This document shows, piece after piece, positions 11,972 to 23,674 of a DNA stretch of 64,000 nt. The DNA lies in assembly GCF_000224145.3 (NCBI RefSeq), contig NC_020171.2:1243998-1307997 (forward strand), read 5' to 3'. The notes beneath the pieces are model-generated. The model saw only the letters and a program-made list of their open reading frames with translations, made no database searches and was not told the origin of the DNA. This DNA comes from Ciona intestinalis (taxonomy: Eukaryota > Chordata > Ascidiacea > Phlebobranchia > Cionidae). The position numbers and the translations under genes are program-made. Position 1 is the first letter of the stretch. Each line of letters begins with the position of its first letter.

Positions 11972-13478
11972 TTTTCTAAATTTTGGTAGAATTTACGATT
12001 TGACTTTATAAATTACTCTGACCCTGTTGAAAAGAAAAGTTTAGATAAAAGCTTTTCTGACATAACCTTTCCAGATTTTGCCATTTTGCGCAGTGTATAC
12101 ATTTTTCGTTCACTCTAAAAAATTTTTCATCTATTATAATTTTACCTTCGACTTTATTTTCCTATTTCACCACATTGCTGTAACCTAAAACACCATGCTG
12201 TCGCCAAGGGGCGGTCAGCCGAACTTTTTCAATTCCTTTTTCTTTATGGCAAATAAGGCGTGACGTGTTGATTTTTAAAGTTACCCAAAATTAAATTACT
12301 TAAGAAACTTTAAATCTTTGAAGCTACATTGATTTGTTTGTATAATATGTATAGTTTTATACCAAATGGTTAATTCATCTCTTTTAAATTAAAAGACTTT
12401 CTAAAAATAGCAAACAAATGTAACTATTCCAAATCTCCCTTTAAAGTCTACAAAAAACGTGTTTTCTTATCAACATAGAAAAGTAATAACATAATCGTAT
12501 AAATCGGGGAGCAGCATTGCACACCAAAAAGATTAAAACCAATCTCTTTGCTGCACACCGTATGTAATGAATACGCGTGCATGGTGCACACATTTTTCAA
12601 ACCTTTATTTAACTGTACTTGGATTTCGCAAACGAATCTAATTCAGTATAAGATTTTTTCAGGAGATAAATTAAAAGTGACAGATATAACTGTAGAGGCC
12701 TCGAGAACCCTGCGAATTTAGATATTTGAACCTACTGCCCATCGGTGCAACGCACACCAAAACCTTTGACCAAAACTGGCTATTAAACGTTACTAACGGA
12801 ATAATGCCGATAAAGTCACTAACGTATTAAACAAGCAGCTGTCACAGTCGTTTTTTACACGCCCAACATAGAATACTATTAGTTTGTATACTTATCAATA
12901 CCCTATCTAGAGAGTGAACAAATCCATACATAGTGCACTGTTCACTCTTTAAGACAAAACCGCAGGTCCGAGTTATCAAGTTACACTTTTGTTATGTGTA
13001 AAATCGTTGACATATTGAATATCAGGACATCCAAATACAGTTACTTGTTTGTAATGTGTATATATAGGACCACAGTTTAATTATTCAGGTATAATAAGCG
13101 TTTATTCACCATAAAAAATAACACTTAAATGGGTAATGATAAACAGGGTAAAACACCACAAAACAGTACTACACTCCATTTTGAACTGATTAAACAAACA
13201 TTCATTTTTAACCGAAAGTTATTTTAAGTGCGTAGGTTTTATATAATTTCTGCAGCAGGGAAGTTGTCAAAATAGCAAATAAATATAAATAATTTTGCAA
13301 CATAACAGAGGAAGTACATAATTTTAAATAATAATTTGAAATTGGCAGTTCTTCTAACCAAACAGGGTGTTTAAATTGCTACTTTTCTATTTTAAAACAT
13401 ACATAAAATATGTGGGATAAAGTAAAAGCAAAAAAGAAGAAGGCAATGGAAAAAGGCAACAAGAGTGAGAATTGATTA
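11972..13478. other. intergenic region between eIF5A and MCFD2
   Basis: Holds the eIF5A promoter/5'UTR (right after 11971) and the MCFD2 3' flank (before 13479). AT-rich, no convincing ORF, and fewer recognisable repeats than elsewhere in the window. Confidence 0.5.
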
Positions 13479-14319
13479 TTATGCATCCGGGTTTGCGTCT
13501 TGATAAGGAGTGATATATTCTTGAAAATCTAGTTTCCCATCATTGTTTCTATCCTGATATTTTAACACGTCGTCTATAATGGTCACTAGCTGGTCGTCTG
13601 AGAATTTACGACCCCCCTCAGTGACACCATCGGGATTCTCAGCATGTTCAGTATGGTGCAGGATTGATGCCACTATCTCATTTCCATCTAGTTAAAATGA
13701 ATAAATAAATGTAACTTGCTTTATAATCCTCCTGTGACATGGCAACAAGAGTCATGTAATCCTCCTGTGACATGGCAACAAGAGTCATTTTAATTTTTAA
13801 CACAGGTGTTTTATTTCATACACCTTGTGCCAGCTTACTAGTCACAACGATGCAAATGGATGATTTTCTATCCAAGTAACACTATATTAAAATAACAGCA
13901 CAGTAAAAAAAGCACATATATACCAAGTTTTTCATCTTTATCGTAGTCATGCTGGCGAAAGTAGTGAAATTGAAGCTCATTAATGCTCATGTCTTCTGGA
14001 CTTTTGTCAATAACACCTTCTAAATCTTCTTTCAAATGCCTGTCGATGAAAATGTATTCATACATGATAATACAAAATTAGAAATGACATTTTAGATACC
14101 TGTTATGCACTTTAGTATATTTATAATGGAAATATGAAATGACATTTTAGGTATACTATTGTACAATTTAGTATATTTACATATTTATAAAGGTACATAC
14201 GCTTTGTTATATTCAGTGCTTGCATCCATTTCCACAGAGAGAGGTTCTTGACATACACTTACTGCTATAAACATTGCAAACAGAGAAACATACTGCATAA
14301 GACAAGATCCTGAAGACAT
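13479..14319 (-). CDS. MCFD2: MCFD2-like EF-hand cargo-receptor subunit
   Basis: In vertebrates MCFD2 binds the lectin LMAN1/ERGIC-53 and carries coagulation factors V and VIII from ER to Golgi; a tunicate protein would handle other glycoproteins. Exons on the minus strand: 14319-14201 (ATG), 14039-13924, 13687-13479 (TAA), joined in phase to 147 residues (human 146). Residues 1-24 form a hydrophobic signal peptide ending near VSVCQ. HLKEDLEGVIDK (41-52) matches the family signature before the first EF-hand, and LQFHYFRQHDYD follows. EF-hand loops are DYDKDEKLDGNE (71-82, split by an intron) and DRNNDGKLDFQE (124-135), both with intact calcium ligands. The C-terminal tail ITPYQDANPDA differs from the vertebrate one. 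It is divergent from AFG1L, with ATGs 660 bp apart. A minus-strand AATAAA lies at 13101-13106. Confidence 0.9.
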
Positions 14320-14978
14320 TATTACCAAATTGCACAAAAAGTCCCGGCCTAAAAACAAACGGAATTAATATTAAACCAAAACTTGATAAAAATGATACTG
14401 TCTCCATACAATCGCGTGTACAGATACCATTTAAAGTATGTATAGTAGTCAAATGTCGCTTTTGCTTGCGGCTATTTTCCTAGGAACGGACACGTATTGG
14501 TACTGACACTCAGCTGATTTCTTTGTTTTGTTTAATGTTTATGTATTGTATTAAGCCCGTGTTTTGTACGTAATTGGGTTATCTACCAGCTGGTAGTGGT
14601 AAACAGAATACGCGAGCAGCTTACGTTATGTATGTAGTTCTTCGTGATGCAAGTTCTTTGTTTGTTTATTTTATATGAGAATAACAAAATTTTGCTTGAT
14701 TGGAAGTGTAAAAATACAGCGAATCCATATAAAGTAATATATAGTAGTTCTGTACCCATAAATGCAGAGTTTGGAATAGAAAACTTTGCTTTTAAAGTCA
14801 GATCCTTTTCTGTCCCCGAAATATCGCAAACCGTAGTCATGCATGTCGATTATATTACGTCATATGTAGAAATTTCCCTTTAGGTACCAAAGCCTTGTTA
14901 TGTGTTAAAACACAAAGCGTTATTAGGTCTGTAGTTTTGTTTAGGGTCGTATCCCCTTTTGGTTTGTTTTTGTAAGCT
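14320..14978. promoter_or_regulatory. divergent promoter region between MCFD2 and AFG1L
   Basis: The 660 bp between two outward-facing start codons must hold both promoters. A perfect 14-bp palindrome CTACCAGCTGGTAG, with an E-box CAGCTG core, lies at 14583-14596, and a second CAGCTG is near 14511. A likely 5'UTR splice acceptor for MCFD2 lies about 14345-14350. No TATA box could be assigned. Short ORFs here look accidental. Confidence 0.55.
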
Positions 14979-17900
14979 ATGATATTTAATGTACGTAATG
15001 CCTTGAGCGTGAAAAGAATATTAACTCGCTCGTTTAGTGAAAACTATGTGAAATTACGTTCAAGAACGTACAATCGCAATGGTAAGTGCGTTATGTTATT
15101 ATAATAGTTAATGTACATATTTCGTGTGATGTCCCTCTATTATTTACTCATGTTTTTATTTCACTTCTTAATAATAAAACGTTTTCCTAAAATATGAGTA
15201 TTTTTTAGTTATACTTTTTATGTATGTGAGTGGGACCCCTATTTTAATTAGGTCAATAAAAAAGATAAAAAAACAATTCATATGATTCTGTTTCAGGTGC
15301 TCTGTACTACTATCCATGTGTGGTATGTTACTCAAGAGCCTACACTACAGCGCTTAACAGTTCATACACAAATATTTCAAAAATCATCTCTGAAATTGAA
15401 AAACCAGCCACACCTTTAAGGCTATACAATGCATTACTTAAGGAAGGTGTTATAGAAAAAGATGAAAAGCAAAATTCTGTGATACAAATTCTTGAAAAGT
15501 TACATTTAAAACTGGATGGCTATGAAGCAGTGCAAAAGGGTGGCAGTTTTTTCACTAAAGTAAGTTTGTTTCGGGCATATAGTAGGATGGGGTAAGACGG
15601 GACTCCTTTGGTCATAATATCCAAATATCCTGATTATGTTTTAAACAATGTTTTGTAGGGGTTGTGACTGTGACTTTTTACTACCAAATGGGATGAGAAA
15701 ATAGAATAAAAAAAAATTCTTCTTCATTGGCACCGTACCTCTACTCAATAATACCTTCTAGTCCTCTACCATGTTTTTCTTCCAGATTTTTTCTTCGCAT
15801 GCAACAAGGCCACCCCAAGGGTTGTACATATATGGTAGCGTGGGTACTGGCAAGACAATGCTTATGGATTTGTTTTTCTCTTGTGTGAACGTGGATAGAA
15901 AACAAAGAATTCATTTTAACTCCTTTATGTTAGATGTACATGCAAGTACGTATGTGTAATTTTATAGTCTTCAACTGTAGCATGTTTTAATGGCTGTGAA
16001 TTTACTGCTAATTTCCTTCTTTTCTCTGTTTTATTAATCCGAACGTGGCTAAAGCATTCAAAGAGATATATAAATTTTGTTACTTTTGTGTATGTTTTTT
16101 TTCATTTTTTAATGTCTGGCAATTTATACATGTCTACCTATATTGAAGGTTTTCCAATGCAATACTATGGTATTTTTCAGGGATTCACAAATTAAAGAAA
16201 GGCTTGGCAAGAAATCTTGGCACAAAACCTCAACCTTACGATCCAATCGGACCAGTGGCTCGTGAAATTAGCTCCGAAATATCTTTGCTGTGTTTTGATG
16301 AGTTTCAGGTATATAGGTATAAATATAGGTGTACCAGTACTACATGTAAAATGAGTGCATTGTAAGGGTAGCTAAAAATAGCTTTAACCCTGCTGTTGTG
16401 TGGATATACTAACAAGCAGAGCCGTAGTATATTGCATTCACCACATTAATCAATGAGGTTTCTACATTAATCAATAAACATAAATACCAATGAGGAGAAA
16501 TTAGTTTTACAAATTCTCATTACTAATTGTTTAAAACACGATCAGGATATCTGGACATTATGTGCTAAAGGTTTCCTGCATGTATCCCTACATTAAAATA
16601 AATAACCTTGTCATCTATTGTACAGTGTCATGTCTTAACTTATATATATATAACCTTGTCAGCACCTATATTGTGAGTTAACACACTATAGTCTTATATA
16701 TTGACAACAAATAATCCAGTTATATCTCTTTAGGTCACAGACATAGCCGATGCCATGATTTTGAAACGATTATTTACTGAGTTATTCGCTAATGGTGTTG
16801 TAATGGTAGCTACAAGTAACAGGCCACCTGAAGGTAATTAATTTTGTAAACAAAGATTAAAACATAGATTCCCCCCTCTAGCGTTTACATATGCTTGACA
16901 TATATTGGGCCTTTGGTTATAAAGTAGAGGGATATTTCGGAATGTATATTGTTGGTCGAGCTGCCAAGGAAAGATCCCCCATTCATTACCATTTAACCCA
17001 TTGTTGCCTACATTCGGCGAAGTCATAGGCTTTAAAATCTAGTGGCACCATGGGTGTCACTGTCAGCTGTCAGGGTAATAGGCAAAGTTTGGCCTAAATC
17101 TTAGGTCCCATAGGGTATCAGGCTGCAGGACCTAACCCACATAGAATAGAATAGACTGGGACCAATAAGCCTACATCCCAGGTCTCAGGTGTGCCTCACT
17201 GAAGATCTCACCCTCATAGAATAGAATGGGACCAATAAGCCTACACCCCAGGTCTCAGGTGTGCCTCACTGAAGATCTCACCCTCATAGAATAGAACAGC
17301 CTTGCCCCAATAAGCCTATTTGATTTACAATTAAACAACTTTTTTTTCACAGACCTTTACAAGGGGGGTCTACAGCGATCAAACTTTATTCCATTCATAG
17401 ACATCTTAAAAACCCATTGTACTTCGTGTTGCATCGACTCGCAAACTGATTATCGGCTCTTGGGCGCACCTTGTGACGGCCAGGTGTATTTATTGTAAGT
17501 ATTTATTTAAATTTTTTTAGGTAAAATATGTTCTTATAAATAAAAAAGTAGTAGACTGGGACCAATAAGCCTACAACCCAGGTGTCAGGTGTGCCTCACT
17601 GAAGACTTGATCATAATAAACACCATAAATGTAATTTAGGACATCTGACCCACAAACAGACAAAAACATGGACGAAATCTTCAAATACCATGTCTCAATG
17701 CAAAGTGGTTCAACCAGTGTAGCAACATCTAAAACACTACGTGTGCTTGGTCGGGACTTACAAGTGCCAAAGTTTTGTGGTAGGGTGGCAGATTTTACTT
17801 TTGAGCAGATTTGTATGCAGGTAATTATCAGTATTTATTTAGTTAGGCTTGTGAACTCTTGTGTTTACCTTATTAGCTGTTATAATTATGGTTTAAACAC

Positions 17901-19615
17901 CTAATGCTCACTGTCAAACTTGTAACATGGCTGTCTTCTTACACTAGACACACATGGTGTATTCATACACCTCATGCTCATTGTAGAGTTATAACTTGCA
18001 TGTCCTGTAATACACCAGACACGCTATGTGCGTATAGTTCACATAACTTATGCTCACTGTCTAATCTTCTATTACCCTAACGTTCAGTCCTCATTTCCCA
18101 AAAGATTTTTTCATCAAATCTTCCTCTCACAGGCAGTAGGAGCAGTTGATTACATTGAGCTAAGCAAGGAGTTTGACATCATCTTGATCCGAGATGTCCC
18201 ACGGATGAACATCTTCCGGAAGACAGAAGCGAGAAGGTTCATCACTCTCATAGATACTTTCTATGATGCAAAAGTATGTTCAATGACGAGACATAAATTT
18301 ATTTATATCTTCGAATATAGTAACGAAAATCAGATAATTCAATTATATTTACTGTTTATTAATTAGATCAACATCAATATATCATTGTATTTCTTAAGTT
18401 TTTGTTATTTTTATCTCTCGTATAGAATGGAATTTAGTTCTATTGTTGGTCTTAATTTTTGGCTTTCGCGTTTTTGTAGCGCACGATCCTGACTGTATTT
18501 TTTTACACAAGAATCGTTCTGCTAAATCAGCACCAGATCAGGGTAAGATTCATGGCATTTATAACATTGGTTACTTTGGCCACAGGTGGGTTTAATCTTA
18601 TCTGCGGAAACGGAAGCTTCTGAATTATTCGTAAACGCAACAGAAGAAGAAAAAGTACAAGTTCTTCAAAGGGAATCAATTATTTTAGATGACCTAAACC
18701 TAAAACAGGTATGTGTTTTCTATTAAATTATTTTGTACAGTTTTGTAATAATAAGCGCCCAAATTTTAAAATGCATGGGAGGGGGGGGGGGGTAGTTAGA
18801 TACACAAGATATCCTGTGAAACAAATTTAATTTATTGGTTGTAATGTTAACTGAATAATGCAGTTCCGAAAATTCAGAGCATAAAAATTGCATATATATT
18901 TTTTTAACTCGCTGCTGAATTATGGCCGGTTAAACTATTGACAAAAATAAAGCGCTGACTGCGAAAGTTTACATGGTATGTTTTTTTGTGGATCTTTTGT
19001 ATTGATCCTTATGCTCACTGTCAAATATGATCGCTCTATGTGGATAAACAAATACTCTTTTTAAGAATTAATTGTAATTATACAGCATTTAACTTCCAAT
19101 ACCAGTAAGTGTCAGTTACTGTAGTGACCCTTAAATCTGTAGTCTTTAGTTTAGTCAAAATACACATAATATACAGAGAGTTAAATTACCACTATCACCA
19201 GTAAGATTTGTACCTAGTACTTCCAAGTCATAAGTCTCAAACACATTTGGTGATTGTTTAACAATATATTTACCAACTATTGTGTGTAAGAAGTTGTACT
19301 AACAGTCCCACCAGTAAGACTTGAACCTAGTACCCTCAAATCAAGAATCCAAGACCCTACATTTGGTGTATCTTAAATATAATAGCTTTGGAAGTTGAAT
19401 TAATAGCTGCAACAGTAAGACTTGAACCTAGCACCCCCAAATCAAGAATCAAGATCTTACATTTGGTTCAAATCTTCCAGACTCAAGACTCCTTGGACCT
19501 CAACATCTTCTCTGGTGAAGAGGAACAGTTTGCGTTCCAGAGAGCTCTGTCGCGCCTTCGAGAGATGCAGACTGAAAACTATTGGAAAGAACGAGTCTCA
19601 AATCCAGAGATTTAA
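14979..19615 (+). CDS. AFG1L: AFG1-like mitochondrial AAA ATPase (LACE1)
   Basis: P-loop ATPase of mitochondria involved in turnover of respiratory-chain subunits. Ten exons: 14979-15081, 15297-15559, 15786-15945, 16181-16308, 16734-16833, 17353-17494, 17640-17820, 18133-18273, 18586-18708, 19481-19615 (TAA). All junctions keep phase, giving 491 residues (human 481). Exon 1 is Arg/Lys/Ser-rich with few acids, as in a mitochondrial presequence. Walker A GSVGTGKT is at 139-146, Walker B LLCFDEF with Asp215-Glu216, and the sensor segment [17 protein letters not shown] spans exons 5-6. The C-terminal [20 protein letters not shown] is highly typical. Introns carry MITE fragments (15578), a duplicated 70-bp repeat (17150-17310), a 71-bp palindrome repeat (17895) and tRNA-like repeats (19090-19470). 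AATAAA at 19993-19998 is a likely polyadenylation signal. Confidence 0.95.
15578..15720. mobile_element. MITE (GGTGTCCCATCTT family), one end
   Basis: TATAGTAGGATGGGGTAAGA end and internal ACTACCAAATGGGATGAGAA; the right end is degenerate. Starts 19 bases after the AFG1L exon 2 donor. Confidence 0.7.
17150..17310 (+). repeat. 70-bp tandem duplication of a dispersed repeat
   Basis: GGGACCAATAAGCCTACA recurs at 17158 and 17228 with CAGGTGTGCCTCACTGAAGA. The same module is at 17555-17612 and, reversed, at 61955-62040. It belongs to a broader dispersed family (TAAATCTCAGGTCCCATGGC type) also at 21610-21690, 55855-56110, 57985-58060 and 60880-60972. Confidence 0.8.
17895..18065 (+). repeat. 71-bp palindromic repeat in AFG1L intron
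   Basis: Two diverged units (GGTGTATTCATACACCTCAT, CATTGTAGAGTTATAAC) just before exon 8. Confidence 0.8.
18781..18792 (+). repeat. 12-base G run
   Basis: Uninterrupted G12 just after GGGA in AFG1L intron 9; could be a sequencing or slippage hotspot. Confidence 0.9.
19090..19480 (-). repeat. repeated tRNA-3'-end-like units in last AFG1L intron
   Basis: Three clear and one weaker copy of CAGTAAGACTTGAACCTAGC (about 19199, 19313, 19411), each followed by CAAATCAAGAATC and ACATTTGGT. Minus strand reads GGTTCAAGTCT, a box B match. The last copy runs up to the acceptor of exon 10 at 19480. Confidence 0.65.
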
Positions 19616-19992
19616 ATTTCCTATGAACTTTTATTTTTTGAAGAAATTTTAGTCTTTTCTTTAAATTTATCAATATTTTAGGAAATTTTAACTTTTTTTG
19701 TGTCGTGTGAAACTGTTATGTTTTTAGGTAAATTTTAGCAACATTTTATATTTTAAATGTTGAACTTTCATTTAAGGTACCCTAAATTATAAATTTCTGC
19801 AAAAACTGTTTAAAATTTTTAAAACTAATTTGGTTTAACAGTATCGTACTTGCATGTATTTTAAATAACTACATTAAACGTTTGTGCATATTGCTAATTT
19901 TATTCTGCGTATGTTTCCAGTGTGTTCTATACCTCTATCTTATGACACTCTTCATTATGTAAAGTTTCACTTTAACTTGTCGATTAAAGAGC

Positions 19993-19998
19993 AATAAA
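19993..19998 (+). terminator. polyadenylation signal of AFG1L
   Basis: AATAAA 378 bases after the AFG1L stop codon, the first canonical hexamer seen in its 3' flank. Confidence 0.5.
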
Positions 19999-20834
19999 TA
20001 CATCCGCAAGACGGCGGTGCGGAGCTATTGTAAAAATGGCTTTAAGTATTGGAAAATCTGCTAGTCAATTTTTGAGTGTATAAAGGGATTGGCTAAAACA
20101 GGGTAAAACTTTAGCGTAGGCTAATATCTTGCAAGAGTGTATTTAAAATGTTTTGACCTTTAGCTCTTTTTTACCTTTGCGACGATTTCTTACATAATAT
20201 ACGTGCCCACTTTCTAGGCATGCGTAGTTGCGCTACGGGCGCAATAGCAACCGGACCAAATTTTACCAGACACCGGCAAAAAAAGATTTAAAATCCGCGC
20301 GACCACACACCCCGTTTTAAGAGTGTTGCGCTAATAAAGAAATGTATTCACGGTATTAGTGATTATGCGTATTCGCCAGAGGCCTTGAATGTAAGACAGA
20401 ATTTTCCCATTAAACAATAACGTTAATGTGCAATGGTTCATATCTCATAGCCCAAAATACCTAATCAGTTCAACAGCCACACTTTTTAACTGACGCCTTT
20501 TCCTGTTAGTTCACCCACAGCGTGTTTTAACAACTGTCGTTTTGCTGTTGATTCCCCTCCCCGTGGTATTTTAAATATTATGATCTTTGCCAACGTGTTT
20601 GAAAAATAAATAGATATTTAGGTTCTATATAACTTGTATTTCCTTCACAAAAGGTACAATCGCTGTCTCAACACAGTGGTCACTATGTTGTCCAGCTACG
20701 GTGTCCGGTTTCGGCACGCATCGCTTAAAAACATCTGTATAGCTTCATTAGCTTGGTATTTGATATCTCGTGGGTGAAAAGCAGTTTTAGTAAACAATCA
20801 TCATTTATCAGCCACGCCAACCGAAAGTAATACA

Positions 20835-21031
20835 TATAGTACTGTGGAATAAGATAGAACACATTGGGCATATATTATACAAATATCCTGATCGTGTTTT
20901 AAACAATTACCAACGGTTTATGGAAGTCGTGACAATACGGTTTTATAATTCTTTAAACGTTCTTTGTTTACTACCAAATGGGACGAGAAAATAGCATAAT
21001 AAAAAGTTCCAATCTTTTCCCACCCTACTAC
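20835..21031. mobile_element. MITE, full length
   Basis: Ends TATAGTACTGTGGAATAAGA and TTTTCCCACCCTACTA; interior GATCGTGTTTTAAACAATTA and TTCTTTGTTTACTACC. Confidence 0.85.
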
Positions 21032-21204
21032 ATCATGTTATACATCGTTAACAACCATTTTTGTTTTTATTAAAACTGCAAGTCTATAGGCATATAGTCA
21101 CAAAAGATCATAGGACAGACTATACAGCACATATATGCAGACCAAAAACAAACATTAAACGTTTAATATATAATGTGCGGTTAGTATAACTAATATTTGT
21201 ACAT

Positions 21205-21565
21205 AATACTGGCATGTACTTCATGCTCATCGAGTTATAACATGGGTGTCTTCTTATACTCCAAACACACACGGTGTAGCCTATTCATACACCTCATACT
21301 AACTGTCAAGTTATAACATGAGTGTCTTCTTATACACCTGACATACATGATGTATTCATACACCTCATGCTCACTGTCAAGTTATAACGTTGGTGTCTTC
21401 TTATACACCAGACACACATGATGTATTCATACACCTCATGCTCACTGTCAAGTTATAACGTTGGTGTCTTCACCAGACACACATGATGTATTCATACACC
21501 TTATACTCACTGTCAAGTTATAACATGAATGTCTTCTTAAACACAAACACACATGCTTGTTATTT
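21205..21565 (+). repeat. 71-bp palindromic repeat array
   Basis: Five tandem units; the 'CTCACTGTCAAGTTATAAC' core recurs at about 21226, 21300, 21370, 21440 and 21510. One unit lacks the 'TTCTTATA' segment. Confidence 0.9.
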
Positions 21566-22092
21566 CACATACGCGACGTTTGCATTCATGTTTTACCTGT
21601 TTATCTTATTTTCATGAGGTAATGGAACAACTCTGACCTTAATCTTAGGTCCCATGGCATGCCACGTTGCGGGACCCCACCACAACACAGAATAGAGATC
21701 GACAATGGCCTATGTATTTCACAGTTCGTATCAAATTTTATTACCACCGCTTTTTAACAATTCGGCTCAGTAAGGTACTAAACGGCTTCGTTGCGTCTTA
21801 AATACGAATTCAATTTTACCCGAAGTGTTATAATAGAATAACAAAAGCTATTTGCAAGAATAGCGCGTTCTGGAGTCTAGACGCGCTGACAGAAAAATAG
21901 GTTTTGCAGAAAACACGCTGTCGTTTTCTTAGAAAGCACTATATACGTGGTTTATACTAAAACGAAATAGAGTGTTTTCTAAAAAATAAGTTAAGTTTAG
22001 CTTACTGGAAAGTCTTTTCCAGTAAAGTCAAAACCATCAGATTGCTTATAAATGTTTATACCTGTAATATTTTGGTTTGATTCTTGATGTTT

Positions 22093-22430
22093 TACAGTAG
22101 GGTGTGGGGAGATGAGACACCTTTAAAATCTACTTTCTCATTCCATTTAGTAGTACTCTCATAGACCGTTGTTAATTGTTTAAAACACAATCAGGATACT
22201 TGGATATTATGTGCTAAAGGTGTCCCGTCTTCTCCACTCTAATATAGTAAAGTCTGGGATGTGATGGTCCCTGTTTTTATTCTCTTTTATCGTCGTATTT
22301 GTTAGTAAACAAAGAATATTTAAAGAGTTATAAAACCGTATCCTCACGACTGTTGTCAATTGTTTAAAACGCTCAGGAAATATGGGATATTGTGCGCTAA
22401 ATGAGTCCCATCTCACCCCAAAATACTCTA
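22093..22430. mobile_element. two MITEs head to tail
   Basis: First about 22093-22247 (internally shortened), second about 22243-22430, sharing a TATAG at the junction. Both carry CGTTGTTAATTGTTTAAAAC or a close variant. Confidence 0.8.
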
Positions 22431-22723
22431 GGCCAAAGTCCGTATTTCTATTTATATACGGACTCTGATATAAGCTACACTACATTATAAATTGTTTTTT
22501 TTTTTGTTATTGTCTGTTCGTACATTTATCAGAACAGACAAACACAGTGCGTATAAACGTATATACTTGTAATGTTTTAATTTGTTTTGATTGCTTATTG
22601 GATGTAATACGAATTGTTGTTTGTTGTTGTATACGTACGGTGTAATCAGCACAGCGTATTTCATGACGTTTATCCTGTTACGTCACATGTCAGACAGCGA
22701 CAAAACAGTGCATATGCCAACTC

Positions 22724-22868
22724 TTAAGGTGGCTGTACACACTATCCGGAATTCGTCCGTTTTGTCTGTTTTTCCGGATTTCGCTGCCGCATGCGGAGTT
22801 GGACAAGGGTTTGCATATGACTTCGCATGCGAATTCGCACGCCGGATACTGTGTACAGCCACCTTTAA
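22724..22868. mobile_element. 145-bp inverted-repeat element flanked by TTAA
   Basis: TTAA at 22724-22727 and 22865-22868 flank terminal inverted repeats GGTGGCTGTACACA...; the outer 20 bp match with one or two changes (ACACTATCCGG versus ACAGTATCCGG). The interior is GC-richer than its surroundings and full of short palindromes such as TTCGCATGCGAA. TTAA flanks suggest a piggyBac-type target. Confidence 0.85.
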
Positions 22869-23654
22869 GCGACATGTAACGTAACCAAGAAGCCGAAAGG
22901 TATCTACAGTCTACGTGATAAAACACCCGTATAGCAGGTTTTGCTCAGGACAACGAAAAAGGTTGCTTACATTTCTTTTGTTTGATCGTTAGCGTGGTAG
23001 TCTTCACTTTCGGTTGGGGTCTACAGAGTGTAGCACGGCTGAGATTGTCTATTGTACATATATATTTAGATTTAAAAAAGGGCGGTATAAAGTAAAATTG
23101 TAAGTAGGTTTCTGGGTAATCTGATACACATAGAATCACTACACGTAATTATGAGTCATTTAGCACAAATTCTGAGGTTATTCATAAAGTTTTACTACGT
23201 CTTTTAAGAATCATTTGTTACAAATTTGAACTAAGAGTTATATAAAAGGCAGTCGAAAGTTTAAATAGGTGTATAGTTTTCTTAGTTATTGAAACTGTGC
23301 AGTGTATAGTTCTATTTAGTATTTGGTAACACCAAAAGAAATATGTGTGCTCTGCTAACAGTATTTGGTTAATAAGTATAGCCTTATACAAAGAACGTAG
23401 TTGTGTGCTCTTTCTTAAAGAAACCTATATTTGCACAGTGCAAAATTAGCTGTTTTCTTGAGAATGTTAATATGCGTGTACAGAACAGCTATTTTAGTAC
23501 GACGTATTCTTTTATCCATCTTTACGTTTATAGAGAGTTACTCGGCCGGTACGCCGCTAGAACCATCATTTGTGTTTCTCAAATCAAGCGTTTCATTTGC
23601 CAGGACCCTCTATTTGCGCCCTACAACGAAAGGCCCGACTGATCGGCGTATATT

Positions 23655-23674
23655 GTTGCTAGGCAACGACGTCA
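23655..23674. promoter_or_regulatory. X-box-like palindrome abutting a CRE-like site
   Basis: GTTGCTAGGCAAC (23655-23667) resembles an RFX X-box and is followed at once by GACGTCA (23668-23674), a CRE/ATF-type sequence. It stands in a repeat-free, less AT-rich stretch 1.6 kb before the nvd start codon. Function is not shown. Confidence 0.4.

Noticed and set aside
21205..21565. CRISPR-like regularly spaced repeat
   Set aside because: Units are contiguous 71-bp tandem copies without unique spacers, in a eukaryotic genome.
22591..22884. 97-codon ORF
   Set aside because: Its second half is the TTAA-flanked inverted-repeat element, which is open on both strands because of its symmetry.
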